Positions 7,453 to 15,944 of a stretch of DNA of 47,519 bases are shown here, in pieces. The position numbers were made by a program, and so were the translations under genes. Source of the stretch: Actinobacteria bacterium Ga0077541 (GTDB taxonomy: Bacteria; Actinomycetota; Thermoleophilia; Miltoncostaeales; Miltoncostaeaceae); NCBI GenBank assembly GCA_001464995.1, contig LNEQ01000017.1, positions 1-47,519 of the forward strand. Direction: 5' to 3'. Position 1 is the stretch's first letter. Each line of letters begins with the position of its first letter. The notes beneath the pieces were generated by a model. That model did not search any database. It saw nothing but the letters and a program-made list of their open reading frames with translations, and was not told the DNA's origin.

Positions 7453-7634
7453 CTAGTGCCCCGAGTCAGAAATTGCCTGGCGGTTCCCGGCTTTGCCGGC
7501 CCCCGGCCGGCCGGGTCTCATCGCGAGGCAGCGTCCTCGACCACCGCGATATTCCCGAGATCGCGGCGGATCTGCGTCCTCCCCTCGCGGGAGATTCGCT
7601 CGGGAACCGCAGATGAACTTCTGACTCGGGACCC
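7453..7634. repeat. Palindromic element, copy B (MITE-like)
   Basis: An about 182-bp imperfect palindrome sits between two divergently transcribed genes. Terminal arms pair CCCCGAGTCAGAAATT with AACTTCTGACTCGGGA. Inner arms pair GCGGTTCCCGG with CTCGGGAACCGC, and a central stem pairs CCGCGAT with ATCGCGG. The left edge is CTAG (7453-7456) and the right edge is CCTGG. It shares most of its interior with copy A and its terminal TCAGAA-type arm with copies C and D. It ends 17 bp before the -10 box of the next gene, so it may influence that promoter. Confidence 0.75.
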
Positions 7635-7650
7635 TGGTGGACGCCGGTGG

Positions 7651-7656
7651 TACCCT
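7651..7656 (+). promoter_or_regulatory. -10 box (TACCCT) of a leaderless promoter
   Basis: TACCCT ends 7 nt before the GTG at 7664, the same geometry as at 903 and 8716. It decides the start of the following gene, because the in-frame GTG at 7637 would lie upstream of the transcription start. Confidence 0.55.
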
Positions 7657-7663
7657 GCCGTCC

Positions 7664-7939
7664 GTGGCGAGGGCGCGGAACACCAAGAAGAAGACCGGCG
7701 GGCGCCGGGCGAACTACGCCCCCGCGGCGACCGAGGTCGGCGGACGCAAGTACCTGCCCGTCGGATGGGCCAACTGGCTCGGCTTCGTCATGTTCAGCCT
7801 GCTGACGATCGCGGTCTTCGCCGAGACGGTCGCGGCCACCGTCCAGACCCGCGGCGCCGACCCGATCGCCGCCGCCGGCATGACCATCATCCTGGGCGTG
7901 ATGACCTACCTCTTCGCCACGACCCGGGTGAAGGACTAG
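7664..7939 (+). CDS. Small membrane protein with basic N-terminus, unknown function
   Basis: A 91-residue protein: a basic, disordered N-terminus (MARARNTKKKTGGRRANYAP), a first hydrophobic segment (about 36-58, WANWLGFVMFSLLTIAVFAETVA) and a second (about 66-84, AAAGMTIILGVMTYLFATT). It is probably an inner-membrane protein with two helices. I do not recognise the family. The start at GTG 7664 rests on the -10 box 7 nt upstream. Its TAG shares a palindromic CTAG with the stop of the convergent SufR-like gene. Confidence 0.65.
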   Translation: MARARNTKKKTGGRRANYAPAATEVGGRKYLPVGWANWLGFVMFSLLTIAVFAETVAATVQTRGADPIAAAGMTIILGVMTYLFATTRVKD

Positions 7940-8655
7940 GCGCGACCCTCGGCCTGGACGGTGGCGACGCAGGCGTCGTCGCCGCCGGCGCGGGTGGTGG
8001 CGACGCGCAGGGTCGCCTCGGGCGCGAAGGCCGCGAGCATGCCGCGCCAGATGGCGCGATCGAGCCCGCAGATGCGCTCGGGATCATCGAAGGCGAGCTC
8101 CTCGAAGGGGCAGGCGCACGCGCGCAGGCTGCCCTCCCCCTCCGCCCGCGCGCCGAACCCGTAGCGCGACAGGAGGCGGACCATCCCCTCCATCGTCTCG
8201 GTCAGCGACGCGCCGGGGGCGGCCCGGCCGGCGGCCACCTCGGCGACGCCCACCTCGAAGCCGAAGTCGTACCCGACCCGCTCGAGTGACTGCTGGTCCC
8301 CGCCGCCGCGCGAGGCGCGCAGGAGGAGGGTGGCCAGCAGGTCGTAGTGGCGCTCGGGGAGCGCCATGAGGATGTCCGCCTCGGCGAGGCGGTAGCGCTT
8401 GGCGGGGCGTCCCGCACCCGGTCCCGAGCGGCCGGGCGCGCGCCGGAAGTCGGCCTCGAGGAACCCGTACAGCACCAGCTTGTCGAGGTGGAACCCCGCC
8501 AGGCGCCGGTCGATGCCGACGGTCGCGGCGACCTCGTCCTTGGTGCAGTCCGTTCCGCTCCCCCGGACCGCGAAGAACACCTGGCGGCGGGTCGGGTCGC
8601 CGAGCGCGGCGGCCAGACGGCCGATGTCCCGGTCGGCCCGATCATCATTCGTCAC
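7936..8655 (-). CDS. sufR: SufR-type Fe-S-sensing transcription regulator
   Basis: A 239-residue DNA-binding regulator. The N-terminal winged helix (about 8-70) contains 'ALGDPTRRQVFF' and 'CTKDEVAATVGIDRRLAGFHLDKLVLYGFL', the pattern of actinobacterial SufR. The C-terminal domain ends with a Cys cluster (C-A-C-P ... ERIC-G-L, about 194-212) of the kind that holds an Fe-S cluster in SufR. SufR normally represses or tunes the suf operon in response to cluster status, and here it is encoded 1.6 kb upstream of sufB on the opposite strand. The start is GTG 8655, with GGGGGG 6-8 nt upstream. An ATG at 8691 would add 12 residues but lies only 4 nt from a TAACCT -10-like box. Confidence 0.8.
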   Translation of the reverse strand: MTNDDRADRDIGRLAAALGDPTRRQVFFAVRGSGTDCTKDEVAATVGIDRRLAGFHLDKLVLYGFLEADFRRAPGRSGPGAGRPAKRYRLAEADILMALPERHYDLLATLLLRASRGGGDQQSLERVGYDFGFEVGVAEVAAGRAAPGASLTETMEGMVRLLSRYGFGARAEGEGSLRACACPFEELAFDDPERICGLDRAIWRGMLAAFAPEATLRVATTRAGGDDACVATVQAEGRA

Positions 8656-8715
8656 TTTCGCCCCCCAAAAGGCCACGCGGGACTCACTCATGCTGAGGTT
8701 ACACCCGCTCCGTTG

Positions 8716-8721
8716 TACCGT
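8716..8721 (+). promoter_or_regulatory. -10 box (TACCGT) of a leaderless promoter
   Basis: TACCGT ends 6 nt before the ATG at 8728. This is too close for a 5' leader with a ribosome binding site, so the transcript probably starts at the ATG. A TAACCT box for the divergent sufR-like gene overlaps the same short region. Confidence 0.55.
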
Positions 8722-8727
8722 CTGCCC

Positions 8728-10077
8728 ATGACGTCGTTCCGCCCCCTCCTCGCCGCCGCCGGTCTGCTGTCCCTCGCCGCGACCCCGGCACTCGGTGCCT
8801 GGAGCGCTCCCGAGCAGGCGTCGCGCGGCCCCCTGCCCGCCCGCTCGCCCGAGGTCGCCACCAACGCGCGGGGCGACGCCGCGGCCGTGTGGGTGAGGGG
8901 CGCCCGGCGGGCCCAGATGGTCGTCGTCAGCGTCCGCCCGGCCGGCGACGGCTGGGAGGAGCCCGTGGCCATCTCCCGGCGCGGGCGCCCCGCGATCGAC
9001 CCCGAGGTGGTGGTGGACGGCGAGGGGCGCGTGATCGTGGCGTGGAGGCAGGTGGTGCGCCGGCGCGTCGTCGACACCCGGCGCGGCCCGGTGCGGCAGG
9101 CGGTCTACGTCGTCCGCGCCCGGGAGCGCGCGGCGGGCGACACCCGCTGGAGCCGGATCCGCACCCTGTCGAGCGACCGCCACAAGGTGGGGCCGCCCGA
9201 GCTCGCCGTGGACGACGCGGGCACGGCGGTGGCGACATGGCACTGGGGCACCGGGACCGCGCCGGGCGACCGCGGCTTCGTCGGCCAGGTGCAGTACGCC
9301 GAGGTGGGCGCCGACGGCGCCTGGACCGGCCCCGTGCGCCTGTCGCGCTCCGCGCTGTGCGCCGAGGTGCGGCTGCCCCGGGTGGCGGTCGGGGCGCGCG
9401 GCCACGCCGTCGTGTGGTGGCAGTGCGACCTCCCCGCCGACCGCAGCACGGCGCTCGCCCGCACGCGCGCCCCGGGGGGCGCCTTCGGGCGGGAGGTCGA
9501 GCTGCCGTTCCGCACCGGCGGCGACGTCGCGGCGGACCTCGCGGTGGCCGGCGACGGGCGGGCGGTGGCGGTCAACGCGGACGAGAACGGCACGCTGTCG
9601 TGGTGGCGCGGCCAGACCGGCGAGACCCTGACCCTCGGCGAGCTGCCCGTGCTGAAGTCGGCCGACCGCGCGGACGGCGAGGCCGGAGCGCCGGCGGTCG
9701 CCGTCAACCCGGCCGCAGACGCCCTCTCGGGATGGATCGACGTGGGCGGACGGCCGCGGGCGGCGCCGATCGCGGCCGACCTCGGCGTGGGCACCGCATC
9801 GACGCTGGCGGCCGCCGATCCGTCGACCCGCTCCGCGCGCGTCGCGGTGGGATCGGGCTTGCACGGCGTCACCGCGTGGGTGGCAGACGCCCAGGTGATG
9901 GCGTCGCGGCGCGCGTCCGACGGAACGCTCGGCCCGGGCGAGAGCGTGTCATCGACCGGCGTCAGCGAGGCCGATCCCCCGGCCGTCGCGATGTCGGGGG
10001 GCGGCGAGGCCACCCTCTTCTGGACCCGGATCTCGCGGGGCCGGCCGGTGGTCGAGCGCTCGACGAGCGTCCCCTGA
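8728..10077 (+). CDS. Secreted repeat protein, probable beta-propeller (paralogue of 3016-4332)
   Basis: A 449-residue protein with a clear Sec signal peptide (MTSFRPLLAAAGLLSLAATPALG) and about eight 'P-x-V-x-V-x-x-x-G-x-A-x-x-x-W' repeats, for example SPEVATNARGDAAAVW, DPEVVVDGEGRVIVAW, PPELAVDDAGTAVATW, LPRVAVGARGHAVVWW and PPAVAMSGGGEATLFW. The organisation matches the protein at 3016-4332, so the two are paralogues. Spacing fits propeller blades. No lipobox, anchor or catalytic motif was seen, and the substrate or partner is unknown. It sits alone between the divergent sufR-like gene and the suf operon and need not be functionally linked to Fe-S assembly. Confidence 0.7.
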   Translation: MTSFRPLLAAAGLLSLAATPALGAWSAPEQASRGPLPARSPEVATNARGDAAAVWVRGARRAQMVVVSVRPAGDGWEEPVAISRRGRPAIDPEVVVDGEGRVIVAWRQVVRRRVVDTRRGPVRQAVYVVRARERAAGDTRWSRIRTLSSDRHKVGPPELAVDDAGTAVATWHWGTGTAPGDRGFVGQVQYAEVGADGAWTGPVRLSRSALCAEVRLPRVAVGARGHAVVWWQCDLPADRSTALARTRAPGGAFGREVELPFRTGGDVAADLAVAGDGRAVAVNADENGTLSWWRGQTGETLTLGELPVLKSADRADGEAGAPAVAVNPAADALSGWIDVGGRPRAAPIAADLGVGTASTLAAADPSTRSARVAVGSGLHGVTAWVADAQVMASRRASDGTLGPGESVSSTGVSEADPPAVAMSGGGEATLFWTRISRGRPVVERSTSVP

Positions 10078-10117
10078 CGCACCGGGCCGGGATCCTCGGA
10101 TAATCTGACCGTCGCCC

Positions 10118-10134
10118 GACCGCGGACGGCGGTC
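10118..10134. promoter_or_regulatory. Inverted repeat upstream of the suf promoter (possible operator)
   Basis: GACCGC-GGACG-GCGGTC is a 6-bp inverted repeat about 50 bp upstream of the sufB -10 box. A SufR dimer would bind a site of about this size. Nothing else supports it, and such short GC repeats are common in this DNA. Confidence 0.2.
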
Positions 10135-10184
10135 CACGACGGTCCGGGCGCGACGGCGGGTTCACCTTCTTGCGGCGATCCGCG

Positions 10185-10190
10185 TATCCT
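10185..10190 (+). promoter_or_regulatory. Probable -10 box (TATCCT) of the suf operon
   Basis: TATCCT lies 39 nt before the sufB GTG. TTCACC at 10161-10166 is a possible -35 box with an 18-nt spacer. The leader contains a strong GGGAGGG ribosome binding site (10218-10225). Confidence 0.5.
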
Positions 10191-10228
10191 TTAGAGGACG
10201 TCGTTCGTCATCCGACCGGGGAGGGCCC

Positions 10229-11635
10229 GTGTCATCAGTCAAGCCGCCCGATATCGATCTGGGCCAGTACAAGTTCGGATGGCACGATCCGGCGAACTAC
10301 GTGTTCGAGCCCAAGAGGGGCCTCAGCGCGGACGTCGTCCGTGAGATCTCGTTCCTGAAGAACGAGCCCGAATGGATGCTGAAGTTCCGCCTCCGCGCGC
10401 TCGAGATCTTCGAGCGCAAGCCCATGCCCAACTGGGGCGGGGACATGGACGGCATCGACTTCCAGAACATCTTCTACTTCATCCGCTCGTCGGAGAAGCA
10501 GAGCACCGACTGGGACGACGTCCCCTCGGACATCAAGAACACCTTCGACCGCCTGGGCATCCCGGAGGCCGAGCAGAAGTACCTCTCGGGCGTGAGCGCC
10601 CAGTACGAGAGCGAGGTCGTCTACCACTCGCTGCGCGAGGACCTCGACAAGAAGGGCGTCATCTTCTGCGACACGGACACCGCGCTCCGTGAGCACGAGG
10701 ACATCTTCCGCGAGCACTGGGCCACGATCATCCCGCCCGGCGACAACAAGCTCGCCGCGCTCAACTCGGCCGTCTGGTCGGGCGGCTCGTTCATCTGGGT
10801 CCCGCCGGGCGTCCAGGTCGAGATCCCGCTCCAGGCGTACTTCCGCATCAACGCGGAGAACATGGGCCAGTTCGAGCGGACGCTGATCATCTGCGAGCCG
10901 GGCTCGTTCGTGCACTACGTCGAGGGCTGCACCGCCCCGGTGTACACGAGCGACTCCCTGCACTCGGCGGTGGTGGAGATCATCGTCAAGGAGGGCGCCC
11001 GCTGCCGCTACACGACCATCCAGAACTGGTCGACGAACGTCTACAACCTCGTCACCAAGCGGGCCCAGGCGCACAAGAACGCCACGATGGAGTGGGTCGA
11101 CGGCAACCTCGGCTCCAAGCTGACGATGAAGTACCCGGCCGTCTGGCTGACCGGTCCCGGCGCCCACGGCGAGGTGCTCTCGGTGGCGATGGCCTCCGAG
11201 GGGATGCACCAGGACGCCGGCGCCAAGATGGTCCACGTCGCCCCCGACACCTCCTCGACGATCGTCTCCAAGTCGATCTCGCGCGGCGGCGGGCGCACCA
11301 GCTACCGCGGGCTCGTGCAGGTGGAGCCCGGGGCCAAGCGCTCCAAGGCCTCGGTGGTCTGCGACGCGCTGCTGCTCGACGAGGACAGCCGCTCGGACAC
11401 CTACCCCTACATGGACATCCGCGAGGAGGACGCCTCGATCGGCCATGAGGCGACCGTCTCGAAGGTGGCCGACGACCAGATCTTCTACCTCATGAGCCGC
11501 GGGCTCTCCGAGGAGGAGGCCATGGCGATGATCGTGCGCGGGTTCATCGAGCCGATCGCCAAGGAGCTCCCGATGGAGTACGCCGTGGAGCTGAACCGAC
11601 TGATCGAACTGCAGATGGAGGGCTCGATTGGCTAG
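10229..11635 (+). CDS. sufB: Fe-S cluster assembly scaffold SufB
   Basis: A 468-residue SufB, the scaffold subunit of the SufBC2D complex that builds Fe-S clusters in the cytosol. The family fingerprints are continuous: '[15 protein letters not shown]', '[13 protein letters not shown]'-type region, '[23 protein letters not shown]', '[18 protein letters not shown]', '[15 protein letters not shown]' and the C-terminal '[30 protein letters not shown]'. Length matches the family (about 470). It starts at GTG 10229 behind GGGAGGG. The sufD start codon lies inside its last three codons, showing tight coupling. Confidence 0.97.
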   Translation: MSSVKPPDIDLGQYKFGWHDPANYVFEPKRGLSADVVREISFLKNEPEWMLKFRLRALEIFERKPMPNWGGDMDGIDFQNIFYFIRSSEKQSTDWDDVPSDIKNTFDRLGIPEAEQKYLSGVSAQYESEVVYHSLREDLDKKGVIFCDTDTALREHEDIFREHWATIIPPGDNKLAALNSAVWSGGSFIWVPPGVQVEIPLQAYFRINAENMGQFERTLIICEPGSFVHYVEGCTAPVYTSDSLHSAVVEIIVKEGARCRYTTIQNWSTNVYNLVTKRAQAHKNATMEWVDGNLGSKLTMKYPAVWLTGPGAHGEVLSVAMASEGMHQDAGAKMVHVAPDTSSTIVSKSISRGGGRTSYRGLVQVEPGAKRSKASVVCDALLLDEDSRSDTYPYMDIREEDASIGHEATVSKVADDQIFYLMSRGLSEEEAMAMIVRGFIEPIAKELPMEYAVELNRLIELQMEGSIG

Positions 11636-12819
11636 CGCGATCCCGGCGTGGGCCCAGGAGGCCCGCGACGCGCCTCCCTCCCCGCCCTGACGGGCGAGGA
11701 GGAGGCCTGGCGCTTCACCCCGCCGGCCGACCTGGCGCTGACCGGCGCCGAGCCGGCGGCGCCGGGATCCGCCGGGACCGTCACGGTGGAGGACGGCGTG
11801 CGCGCGGCGCGGCTGCGGCTGGCCGACGGCGTGCCGTCCGCGCCGGAGCTGCTCGACCTGCCCGAGGGCGTCATCGTGGCCGAGCTGGGCGCGGCCCTCG
11901 AGGCCCACGAGGCGCTCGTGCGCGAGAAGCTCTACGGCCTGATCGGCTTCGCCGAGCGCCCCGAGGCCATGAACGCGGCCCACTGGGACGGCGGCCTGTT
12001 CGTGTACGTCCCGCGGGGCGTACGGGCGACGCTGCCGGTGGAGGCGATCCTGACGGCGTCGGGGGCCAGCGGGCGCATCTTCGGCCGCACCCTGATCGTC
12101 GTCGAGGAGGGCGCGAGCGCCACGGTCATCGACCGCTACGCCTCCCCCGACGTCTCCGGCGCCGTACAGGTCTCGACGGTCGTCGAGCTCTACGTCGGCC
12201 AGGGAGCGGAGCTGGAGCACATCTCGGTGATCGACTGGGGCGCCGGCGTGCGCCACCACGCGATGCTGCGCGGGCGAAGCTGCGCTCGGTGGTCGTGACC
12301 CTCGGCGGCGACGTCGTCCGGGTGGAGCCCACCGTCGTCTGCGCGGGCCCGGGCTCGGACGCCCGCGCCCTCGGCCTCTACTTCGCCGGCGGCGACCAGC
12401 ACTTCGAGCACCGGGTGATCGCGCGCCACGAGGCGCCGCAGTCGTACTCGAACCTGCTCTACAAGGGTGCGATCCAGGACCACGCGCACACCGTGTTCTT
12501 CGGCAACCTGATCGTGCCCCCGGGGGCGCCCGGCACCGACGCGTACCAGACCAACCGCAACCTGGTCCTCAACGACGGCGCCCGCGCCGACACGATCCCG
12601 TTCCTCGAGATCGAGACGGCCGAGGTGAAGTGCTCGCACGCGGGCGCCGTCGGCCGCGTCGACGACGAGCACCTCTTCTACCTCCAGTCGCGCGGCGTGC
12701 CGACGCCCGAGGCCAAGCGCCTGATCGTCATGGGCTTCCTCCAGGAGGTGCTCGAGATGGTGAGCCTGGAGGAGCTGCGCACCGAGCTCGAGGCCGCCGT
12801 GCAGGAGAAGCTGTCCTGA
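11628..12819 (+). pseudogene. sufD: SufD, reading frame broken twice as given
   Basis: SufD, the partner of SufB in SufBC2D, is recognisable across three frames. A TTG at 11628 behind GGAGGG opens the typical start ([14 protein letters not shown]), which then runs into a TGA at 11688-11690. The protein continues one frame back from about 11678 (ASLPALTGEEEAWRFTPPADL ... EHISVIDWGAGVRHHAMLRG) to a TGA at 12296-12298. It continues in a third frame from about 12274 (AKLRSVVVTLGGDVVRVEP ... SRGVPTPEAKRLIVMGFLQ) to 12819. One missing G near 11678 repairs the first break. At the second break the 'GRDA' expected before K-L-R is partly missing, so a deletion of 7 nt (or another number leaving one over three) is likely. 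All the rest is well conserved, so sequencing or assembly error is at least as likely as true decay. Confidence 0.85.
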
Positions 12820-13157
12820 CCGGAGCCGTCGATGTCGCGGCGCTCGCCGACCTCGCCCCCGGGCAGCCCCTGCTCGTGGAGGTCGGCGACACGCCCGTCT
12901 GCCTCGTGAACGTGGACGGCTCCGTCCTGGCGGTGCACGACGTCTGCACGCACGCGCTGGCCTCGCTGTCGGCCGGCTGGGTGGAGGGCGACCGCATCGA
13001 GTGCCCCCGCCACGGCGCGCAGTTCTCGCTGCGCACCGGCGAGGCGCTCACGCCGCCCGCCTCGCGGGCGCTCCCCACCTTCCCCGTGGAGGTCCGGGAC
13101 GGACGCGTCCTGGTCGACCCCACGCCCAGCACTGACCATCCCCTGATCCGCACCTAG
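12816..13157 (+). CDS. Rieske [2Fe-2S] ferredoxin of the suf operon
   Basis: A 113-residue soluble Rieske-type protein with the cluster motif C44-T-H46 ... C63-P-R-H66 and typical flanks ('AVHDVCTHALASLSAGWVEGDRIECPRHGAQFSLRTGEAL'). It is similar to the biphenyl-dioxygenase-type ferredoxins often found between sufD and sufC in actinobacteria, and probably supplies electrons during cluster assembly. No ATG, GTG or TTG exists in frame before the domain. The best start is a CTG at 12816 that overlaps the sufD TGA (CTGA) with AGGAG 8 nt upstream. Confidence 0.88.
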   Translation: MTGAVDVAALADLAPGQPLLVEVGDTPVCLVNVDGSVLAVHDVCTHALASLSAGWVEGDRIECPRHGAQFSLRTGEALTPPASRALPTFPVEVRDGRVLVDPTPSTDHPLIRT

Positions 13158-13164
13158 GAGAACC

Positions 13165-13932
13165 GTGGCTGACCCCATCCTTCAGATCAGCGGCCTCGAG
13201 GTCGCCGTCGACGACACCCCGATCCTGAAGGGCGTCGACCTGACCGTGCCCCAGGGCGAGGTGCACGCGCTGATGGGCCCCAACGGCTCCGGCAAGAGCA
13301 CCCTCGCCTACGCCCTCGCCGGTCACCCCCGCTACGAGATCACCGCCGGATCGGTGATCTTCGACGGCCAGGACATCGTCGAGATGGAGGCCGACGAGCG
13401 CGCGCGCCTGGGCCTCTTCCTCGCGATGCAGTACCCGGTCGAGGTGCCCGGCGTGTCGGTGATGAACTTCCTGCGCACGTCGATCAACGCGATCCGCGGC
13501 GAGGACATCTCCCCCCGCGACTTCATCAAGCTCTTCGACGCCAAGTCGGAGCTCCTGGGCTTCGACCGCTCGTTCGCCGACCGTTACCTCAACACCGGGT
13601 TCTCGGGCGGAGAGAAGAAGCGCCACGAGATCCTGCAGATGGCGATGATCGAGCCGAAGTTCGCCGTGCTCGACGAGACCGACTCCGGCCTCGACGTGGA
13701 CGCCCTGAAGGTCGTCTCCGAGGGCGTCAACACGATGCGCGGCCCGGGCCTCGGCGTCCTCATCATCACGCACTACACGCGCATCCTCCGCTACATCAAG
13801 CCGGACGTGGTGCACGTGATGTTCGAGGGCCGCATCGCCCGCACCGGCGGCCCCGAGCTCGCCGACTACCTGGAGGAGCACGGCTACGTGGAGTTCGGCG
13901 CGGCCGAGGAGGCCGCGGCGCCCGCCGGCTGA
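13165..13932 (+). CDS. sufC: Fe-S cluster assembly ATPase SufC
   Basis: A 255-residue ABC-type ATPase of the SufBC2D complex. Walker A is GPNGSGKST (about 37-45), followed by the SufC-specific 'GLFLAMQYPVEVPGVSVMNFLR'. The signature is 'FSGGEKKRHEILQM' and Walker B/D-loop 'FAVLDETDSGLDVDALK', all diagnostic of SufC rather than a transporter. ATP binding remodels SufB-SufD to expose the cluster-building site. It starts at GTG 13165 with AGGAGA 5 nt upstream, and sufS follows after 1 nt. Confidence 0.97.
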   Translation: MADPILQISGLEVAVDDTPILKGVDLTVPQGEVHALMGPNGSGKSTLAYALAGHPRYEITAGSVIFDGQDIVEMEADERARLGLFLAMQYPVEVPGVSVMNFLRTSINAIRGEDISPRDFIKLFDAKSELLGFDRSFADRYLNTGFSGGEKKRHEILQMAMIEPKFAVLDETDSGLDVDALKVVSEGVNTMRGPGLGVLIITHYTRILRYIKPDVVHVMFEGRIARTGGPELADYLEEHGYVEFGAAEEAAAPAG

Positions 13933-13933
13933 C

Positions 13934-15172
13934 ATGAGCACCGCGGCCGCCCCCATCGACGTGACCGCGCTGCGGGCGGATTTCCCGATCCTCTCGCGGA
14001 CGGTCCACGGGGCGCCGCTGGTGTACCTCGACTCGGCGGCGACCTCGCAGAAGCCGGCCGCGGTGCTGGACGCGATGGACGCGTACTACCGCGAGACCAA
14101 CGCCAACGTGCACCGGGGGGTCTACGAGCTGGCCGCCGAGGCCACGGCCCGCTACGAGGCGGGCCGCGACGCGGTTGCGCGGATGGTCGGCGCGCCCCGC
14201 GAGTCGGTGGTGCTCACCAAGAACGCCTCCGAGGCGATCAACCTCGTGGCCTGGGCCTGGGGCGTGCGCACGCTGAAGCCGGGCGACGAGATCCTCGTCA
14301 CCGAGATGGAGCACCACTCGAACATCGTCCCGTGGCAGATCGTCGCCGGCATCACCGGGGCCACGGTCCGGTTCGCACCGGTGACCCCGGGGGGCGAGCT
14401 CGACATGGACGCCTTCGCGGCGCTCCTGACCGAGCGGACCCGCATGGTCGGGGTCGTGCACGTGAGCAACGTGCTCGGCACGATCAACCCGGTCGCGGAG
14501 ATCACCCGCATGGCCCACGAGGTGGGCGCCCTGGTGCTGGTGGACGGCTCGCAGAGCGTGCCCCACATGCCGGTGGACGTGCCCTCGATCGGTTGCGACT
14601 TCTTCGCCTTCACCGGCCACAAGATGCTCGGCCCCACGGGCATCGGCGTCCTCGTCGGCCGCACGGCGGTGCTGGAGGCGATGGAGCCCTTCCTCGGGGG
14701 CGGGGAGATGATCTCCAACGTGACCCAGCAGGGATCCACGTGGGCCGACCTGCCCTGGAAGTTCGAGGCCGGCACCCCGCCGATCGCCGAGGCGATCGGC
14801 CTCGGCGCCGCGGCCGACTACCTGATGGCGGTGGGCCTGGACGCGGTGCGGGCGCACGAGGTCGAGCTCACGGCGCACATGCTGGACGCGCTCGGGCAGG
14901 TCGAGGGCATCACCGTCTTCGGCCCGCGCGACCCGGCCGTGCGCGGCGGGGCGGTCTCGTTCAGCCTGCCCGACCTCCATCCCCACGACATCGCGCAGCT
15001 GGTCGACCAGGAGGGCGTCTGCGTGCGTGCGGGCCACCACTGCGCCAAGCCGCTGATGCGGGTCCTCGGCGTGGGGGCCACGGCCCGGGCGAGCACCTAC
15101 CTCTACAATTCGGCGGAAGAGATCGACGTATTCGTGCGCGCGCTGGGCAACGCCCGGCTCGCCCTCAAGTAG
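13934..15172 (+). CDS. sufS: Cysteine desulfurase SufS
   Basis: A 412-residue PLP enzyme that removes sulfur from cysteine as a persulfide for Fe-S assembly. The group II (SufS) marks are 'LDSAATSQKP', 'NANVHRGVYELAAEAT', 'TEMEHHSNIVPWQ', the PLP lysine K230 in FTGHKMLGPTGIGVL, and the active-site Cys C370 in 'VRAGHHCAKPLM'. Length is normal (about 405-415). The partner sufU follows 11 nt downstream, as in Gram-positive systems where SufU receives the persulfide. Confidence 0.97.
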   Translation: MSTAAAPIDVTALRADFPILSRTVHGAPLVYLDSAATSQKPAAVLDAMDAYYRETNANVHRGVYELAAEATARYEAGRDAVARMVGAPRESVVLTKNASEAINLVAWAWGVRTLKPGDEILVTEMEHHSNIVPWQIVAGITGATVRFAPVTPGGELDMDAFAALLTERTRMVGVVHVSNVLGTINPVAEITRMAHEVGALVLVDGSQSVPHMPVDVPSIGCDFFAFTGHKMLGPTGIGVLVGRTAVLEAMEPFLGGGEMISNVTQQGSTWADLPWKFEAGTPPIAEAIGLGAAADYLMAVGLDAVRAHEVELTAHMLDALGQVEGITVFGPRDPAVRGGAVSFSLPDLHPHDIAQLVDQEGVCVRAGHHCAKPLMRVLGVGATARASTYLYNSAEEIDVFVRALGNARLALK

Positions 15173-15183
15173 GGGACGGACCC

Positions 15184-15633
15184 GTGGGCGGCCTCGACGA
15201 CCTGTATCAGGACCTGATCCTCGACCACTACCGCCGCAAGCGCGGCGAGGGGTCGCTGGACAACCCCACCGTGGCCGTCGACCAGAACAACCCGCTCTGC
15301 GGCGACGAGATCCACCTGGAACTCAACATCGTGGACGGAACGGTCACCGAGATCGCCCACACGGGCGAGGGCTGCTCCATCTCCCAGGCGTCGATGTCGA
15401 TGATGAGCGAGGCCCTGGTGGGCAAATCGCTGGAGGACGCCCTCGAGGTGGTCGAGCACTTCCGGATGGTCATGCACGGCTCCGAGCAGGGCGACGAGGA
15501 CCGCCTCGGCGACGCGATCGCCCTCGAGGGGGTCGCGAAGTACCCGGTGCGCGTGAAGTGCGCGCTGCTCGGGTGGATGGCCGCCAAGGACGCGATCCAG
15601 ACCTACCAGCGCGAGGGCGAGGAGGTGGCGTAG
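15184..15633 (+). CDS. sufU: SufU, zinc-dependent sulfur acceptor
   Basis: A 149-residue IscU-like protein of the SufU type. The Zn/sulfur-transfer ligands are C39 and D41 (LCGDE), C64 (GEGCSIS) and C126 (VKCALLGW), the same spacing as the characterised Bacillus SufU. The about 19-residue insertion between the second and third Cys regions that separates SufU from IscU is present ('VVEHFRMVMHGSEQGDEDRLGD'-type segment, about 87-108). It takes sulfur from SufS. It starts at GTG 15184, and its stop overlaps the sufT start (TAGTG). Confidence 0.95.
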   Translation: MGGLDDLYQDLILDHYRRKRGEGSLDNPTVAVDQNNPLCGDEIHLELNIVDGTVTEIAHTGEGCSISQASMSMMSEALVGKSLEDALEVVEHFRMVMHGSEQGDEDRLGDAIALEGVAKYPVRVKCALLGWMAAKDAIQTYQREGEEVA

Positions 15634-15944
15634 TGGTCACAGAGGACGAGATCCGCACCGCGATGAAGCAGGTGGAGGACCCCGAGCTCGGCGTGAACAT
15701 CGTCGATCTCGGCCTCCTCTACGGCGTGAACATCGGCGAGGACGGCAAGGTGATCCTCGACATGACGCTGACCTCGATGGGCTGCCCGCTCACCGAGCAG
15801 ATCCTGGGCGACTCGCGGGCCGCGCTGGAGCCGCTGGACGGCGTGACCGCGGTCGACGTCAACTGGGTCTGGGACCCGCCGTGGTCGCCGGACGCCATGA
15901 CCGAGGAGGGCAAGTTCCTCATGAAGGTCATGGGCTTTGGCTGA
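15633..15944 (+). CDS. sufT: SufT/MIP18-family (DUF59) Fe-S assembly factor
   Basis: A 103-residue single-domain MIP18/PaaD-like protein. It shows 'MKQVEDPELGVNIVDLGLLY', 'MTLTSMGCPLTEQI' with the conserved Cys, and 'VNWVWDPPWSPDAMTEEGKFLM'. These proteins help mature Fe-S proteins and are normally at this place in actinobacterial suf operons. The N-terminal domain of the Mrp protein at 1548 is the same fold. The GTG start overlaps the sufU stop, and the sufA-like TTG start overlaps its own end. Confidence 0.92.
   Translation: MVTEDEIRTAMKQVEDPELGVNIVDLGLLYGVNIGEDGKVILDMTLTSMGCPLTEQILGDSRAALEPLDGVTAVDVNWVWDPPWSPDAMTEEGKFLMKVMGFG

Noticed and set aside
7936-9864. Extension of the SufR-like protein to 642 residues
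   Set aside because: The extra N-terminal part is antisense to the signal-peptide-bearing gene at 8728 and has no family features. The winged helix begins just after the chosen start.
10235-12259. A 674-codon minus-strand frame opposite sufB and sufD
   Set aside because: Antisense shadow of conserved suf genes, with no domain or start signal.
12262-12300. Programmed ribosomal frameshift in sufD
   Set aside because: No X-XXY-YYZ slippery heptamer or downstream pseudoknot is seen, two separate shifts would be needed, and conserved residues are missing at the junction. Deletion or sequencing error fits better.
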